In this document: positions 9,011 through 11,129 of the stretch, one piece after another | Numbering within the stretch: the stretch's first letter is position 1 | Layout: every line of letters begins with the position of its first letter | From: Ginkgo biloba | Taxonomy: Eukaryota > Streptophyta > Ginkgoopsida > Ginkgoales > Ginkgoaceae | Assembly (NCBI GenBank): GCA_024626585.1 | Contig: JANKJI010000009.1 | Location: 116,622,457-116,633,585, forward strand | DNA: 11,129 nucleotides | Reading direction: 5' to 3' | Notes under the pieces: generated by a model | What the model saw: only the letters and a program-made list of their open reading frames with translations | Told to the model about the DNA's origin: nothing | The model's database searches: none | Program-made: the position numbers and the translations under genes

Positions 9011-9165
9011 CAAGGAAAGAGACAATTTGCAAATTTTGCCTTCTTCCATTTGGCATGTACATTTTCCATATAATGACTTTATTTGATACATCCATCTTCA
9101 TGAACATTTTCTAAGATGATCAATAATTTCATATTTCCTCCAAGATTCCCTTGGGTCTTTCATGC
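9010..9165 (+). pseudogene. Possible reverse-transcriptase fragment
   Basis: CCATTTGGCATG (9046-9057) would encode PFGM, like the PFG-L/M motif of Ty3-type RT. From 9100, MNIF and, one base out of frame, KMINNFI resemble the segment that leads into the catalytic Y/M-x-D-D motif, at about the right spacing (18 codons against roughly 15). The catalytic DD pair itself is not seen. The sequence is broken by frameshifts and stops and is too short to be sure. It is placed here because it lies between the protease remnant and the 3' LTR. Confidence 0.3.
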
Positions 9166-9201
9166 CTTTTTTTGTTTTTAATGGGTCTCATCAAAATCTA
9201 A

Positions 9202-9213
9202 TTAGGAAGAAAC
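9202..9213 (+). promoter_or_regulatory. Candidate polypurine tract before 3' LTR
   Basis: The purine-rich AGGAAGAAAC (9204-9213) sits immediately before the proposed 3' LTR start. That is where the plus-strand primer of LTR retrotransposons lies. It has no counterpart before the 5' LTR (CTCAACG), which supports this boundary. It is short and interrupted, so the call is tentative. Confidence 0.4.
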
Positions 9214-9579
9214 TAATATGACTTGGTCATATGAGGCACATATAACCAAAGGTCCTCTCAATATTTTTAATAATTAAATATATAATTAATGAAAATAATA
9301 TGGTTAAAGACAAGATAGAATAATGACTACTATATTTATCTTTTCCAAAAGTAGCATTAGTTATCTTTCCTTAAATTAAGTATAAGATATACAAAAGCAT
9401 GCTTTCACATATAACAACATGCACATGTAAAATCATGTATGTAAATATTTATCTATTAAAATAAATAAAATTATATATAGCTTATGAAATCCTATAAAAT
9501 CCCTAAGTAACTTGGGTTATATGATATTTTATAGTTTTTTCCCCTTAACATGAGATTATTAAGAAACTAAAACCTTTCA
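9214..9579 (+). repeat. 3' LTR (degenerate)
   Basis: This is the partner of the 5' LTR at 6299-6630. It starts TAATATGAC where the 5' copy has TGATATGAC, and ends near CTTTCA where the 5' copy has CTTTGCA. It is longer by about 34 bp because of indels. No matching 4-6 bp target duplication was found outside the two copies. Confidence 0.68.
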
Positions 9580-9822
9580 TCTAGACTTCAACACAACAAC
9601 ATGCTTTTAACATGATAAAGGAGTTACTTTATATGAATCATGTATTGGATAACCTCTATTGTAAATATACTATCTTTGGCACTGAGGTAGGGACTACACA
9701 CACTAGTTCTTTTATATCCTACCTAGTGGATACAAAGGGTTATCTTTTATATCAGGCTTATTAGTACTTTCTTTATCAATTAAAGTGCATATTTCCTCAC
9801 TTGGTATTGACCATATAGTAAT
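9580..9822. other. Spacer between retroelement and repeat array
   Basis: No gene or clear repeat is seen. It is ordinary AT-rich DNA. Confidence 0.5.
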
Positions 9823-9840
9823 AATTCCATATGTCGTGTG

Positions 9841-10004
9841 ACAATTCTAAATGTTACGTTGTAATTCTAGATGTTGATCATCAATTTGAACATTTAAAAT
9901 TGTAATGTAACATATGGAATTATCACATGACATATGGAATTACTACTATAACATTTCAAATTGATGCTCAACATCTAGAATTGCAACATAACATTTAGAA
10001 TTAT
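9841..10004. repeat. Foldback hairpin 1 within the array
   Basis: 9841-9890 and 9955-10004 are 50-bp arms in reverse complement, matching at 46 of 50 positions, with a loop of about 64 bp. As RNA this would make a long near-perfect duplex, a possible small-RNA precursor. Confidence 0.8.
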
Positions 10005-10309
10005 CATGCCACTATGTTAAGTGTCAATTTTAACTATTACATCCCTATTCGATATGTCACATGATAATTGCAGATGTTGTTGTAATTCTAGATGTTGAGC
10101 GTCAATTCAAAATGTTACAGTAGTAATTTCATATGTTGTGTGATAATTTTAAATATTACGTTATAATTTTAGATGTTGAGCATCAATTCAAAATCTTATA
10201 GTAGTAATTCTATATGTCGCATGATAATTCTAGATATTATGTTACAATTCTAGATGTTGAGCATCAATTCAAAATATTATAGTAGTAGTAATTACATATG
10301 TCGTGTGAC

Positions 10310-10469
10310 AATTCCAAATGTTATATTATAATTCTAATTATTGAGCATCAATTCAAACATCTGGAATTACAACATAATATATGGAATTATCATGCAACAT
10401 ATGGAATTACTACTATAACATTTTGAATTAACACTCAACATCTCGAATTGTAATGTAATATTTAGAATT
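10310..10469. repeat. Foldback hairpin 2 within the array
   Basis: 10310-10358 and 10421-10469 are 49-bp inverted arms with a loop of about 62 bp. They occupy the same place in the second large repeat copy as hairpin 1 does in the first. The arms are more diverged than in hairpin 1. Confidence 0.7.
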
Positions 10470-10783
10470 ATCATGCAACATATCAGTAGTAATTCCATAT
10501 TTTGAGTGTCAATTTTAAATATTATATCCCCATTTGATATGTCATGTGATAATTACAGATGTTATGTTATAATTCTAGATGTTTAGTGTCAATTCAAAAT
10601 GTTATAGTAGTAATTCCATATGTCGCATGATAATTCTAGACGTAATGTTGTAATTCTATATGTTGAGCGTCAATTCAAAATGTTATAGTACTTTATAATT
10701 TTATATGTTATGTGACAATTCCATATGTTATATTATAATTCTAAATGTTGAGCGTCAAATTGAAATGTTACCATTGACGATCT

Positions 10784-10961
10784 CAGGTTGACACCTGGAG
10801 CTAATGGGGATAAGGCTAACGGTCTACTTACTCTAGAGTGGGGAATGGTATCACGATAAGGTCAATAGTGAGGGGTCGAATGACCCTCTACTTCAATAGG
10901 GATGGTTCCCTTTAAGGAACACAAAACATTGGAAATAAAAGATAAAAGGGGCAAAGACCCC
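10784..10961. repeat. Cluster of four short hairpins
   Basis: Four perfect stems lie in 178 bp: CAGGT/ACCTG (10784-10797, loop TGAC), GGGTC/GACCC (10873-10886, loop GAAT), GTTCC/GGAAC (10905-10920) and GGGG/CCCC (10948-10961). The base composition is richer in G than in the array before it, so a different kind of DNA begins near 10771. I see no protein or known RNA family. Single stems this short are common by chance; the cluster is what stands out. Confidence 0.45.
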
Positions 10962-11048
10962 AAAAGGAAACCTGCTATGCACACTATTCATAATATCCAT
11001 AAGTGATTTCAAAGGAGTGTGTGGTTATTTGGCTCAATGGCATAGAAA

Positions 11049-11129
11049 AATGATTGTAGGGAAGAGAAAGGAAGGAGAGGAAGAGGGGAGAAGAAACTGT
11101 AAAAAATAGAGAGGAAGAGGCTCAACTTG
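11049..11129. repeat. Purine-rich (GA) tract at window end
   Basis: A long run of nearly pure G and A is broken by few pyrimidines, and it continues to the window edge. It could be a low-complexity GA tract, a 5' UTR of a gene outside the window read in reverse (CT-rich), or part of a transposon. This cannot be resolved here. Confidence 0.5.

Larger units (their letters stand above)
6299..9579 (+). mobile_element. Degenerate Ty3/gypsy-like LTR retrotransposon
   Basis: Two diverged direct repeats (6299-6630 and 9214-9579) enclose 2.6 kb that reads, in order, as gag, aspartic protease and perhaps a fragment of reverse transcriptase, all on the plus strand. This order is that of an LTR retrotransposon. 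The gag style (LDIK opening, LVW-EVH, ELKRKI--FY) matches plant Ty3/gypsy elements. The element has in-frame stops, frameshifts and apparently a large deletion, because no RNase H or integrase is seen and the internal part is far shorter than the usual 4-6 kb or more. The LTRs differ by many substitutions and indels, so insertion is old. The exact ends and the target-site duplication could not be fixed. Confidence 0.75.
9823..10770. repeat. Nested satellite-like array with inverted blocks
   Basis: The array is built from units of about 20 bp that begin with AATT. Four unit types recur in fixed order: AATTCCATATGTCGTGTGAC, AATTCTAAATGTTATGTTGT, AATTCTAGATGTTGAGCGTC and AATTCAAAATGTTATAGTAG(T). 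Together they make an 81-bp tetramer. For example, the third type starts at 10084, 10165 (+81), 10246 (+81) and 10330 (+84). Blocks at about 9891-10010 and 10355-10490 carry the same units in reverse complement. The forward-inverted-forward pattern occurs twice, offset by 467 bp at its start (9831 and 10298) and 485 bp later on (10021 and 10506). No reading frame is conserved. It is neither CRISPR nor a telomere repeat. The origin may be a foldback-type transposon or a young local satellite. Confidence 0.85.

Noticed and set aside
9823-10770. CRISPR array
   Set aside because: There are no unique spacers; the whole length is related units of 20-21 bp, with inverted blocks, in a plant genome.

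Overview
This window looks like nuclear DNA of a seed plant. The evidence is a three-exon plant type 3 metallothionein gene with GT-AG introns, a TATA box and an AATAAA signal, set in long AT-rich non-coding DNA with a decayed Ty3/gypsy-like LTR retrotransposon and satellite-like repeats. The metallothionein sequence and the old, repeat-filled flanks suggest a gymnosperm, possibly a conifer. That placement is an inference that I cannot test here. There are no bacterial-type operons, and I found no tRNA, rRNA or CRISPR.

Layout. 1-1400: AT-rich upstream DNA with two short perfect-stem inverted repeats near the left edge. 1421-1626: proximal promoter with duplicated blocks (27 bp twice, 12 bp twice) and a TATA box. 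1732-2564: metallothionein coding region, exons 1732-1781, 2215-2271 and 2474-2564, giving 65 residues with 10 cysteines (4 + 6). 2617-2699: poly(A) signal and a strong inverted repeat. 2780-4671: gene-free DNA with diverged direct repeats, including a three-copy tandem block and a two-copy block. 4672-6298: gene-free AT-rich DNA.

6299-9579: degenerate LTR retrotransposon. Two diverged direct repeats (LTRs) flank a gag pseudogene, an aspartic-protease pseudogene and a doubtful reverse-transcriptase remnant. RNase H and integrase are not seen.

9823-10770: the most unusual part, a nested repeat array. The basic unit is about 20 bp and starts with AATT. Four unit types make an 81-bp tetramer. 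Blocks of tetramers are inverted in place, and the whole forward-inverted-forward pattern occurs twice, about 467-485 bp apart. Each copy can fold into a hairpin with 50-bp arms. 10784-10961 holds four small hairpins, and the window ends in a purine-rich tract.

Only the metallothionein appears to be a working gene. It would make a small cytosolic Cu/Zn-binding, redox-buffering protein. Everything else is regulatory, decayed mobile DNA or repeats.
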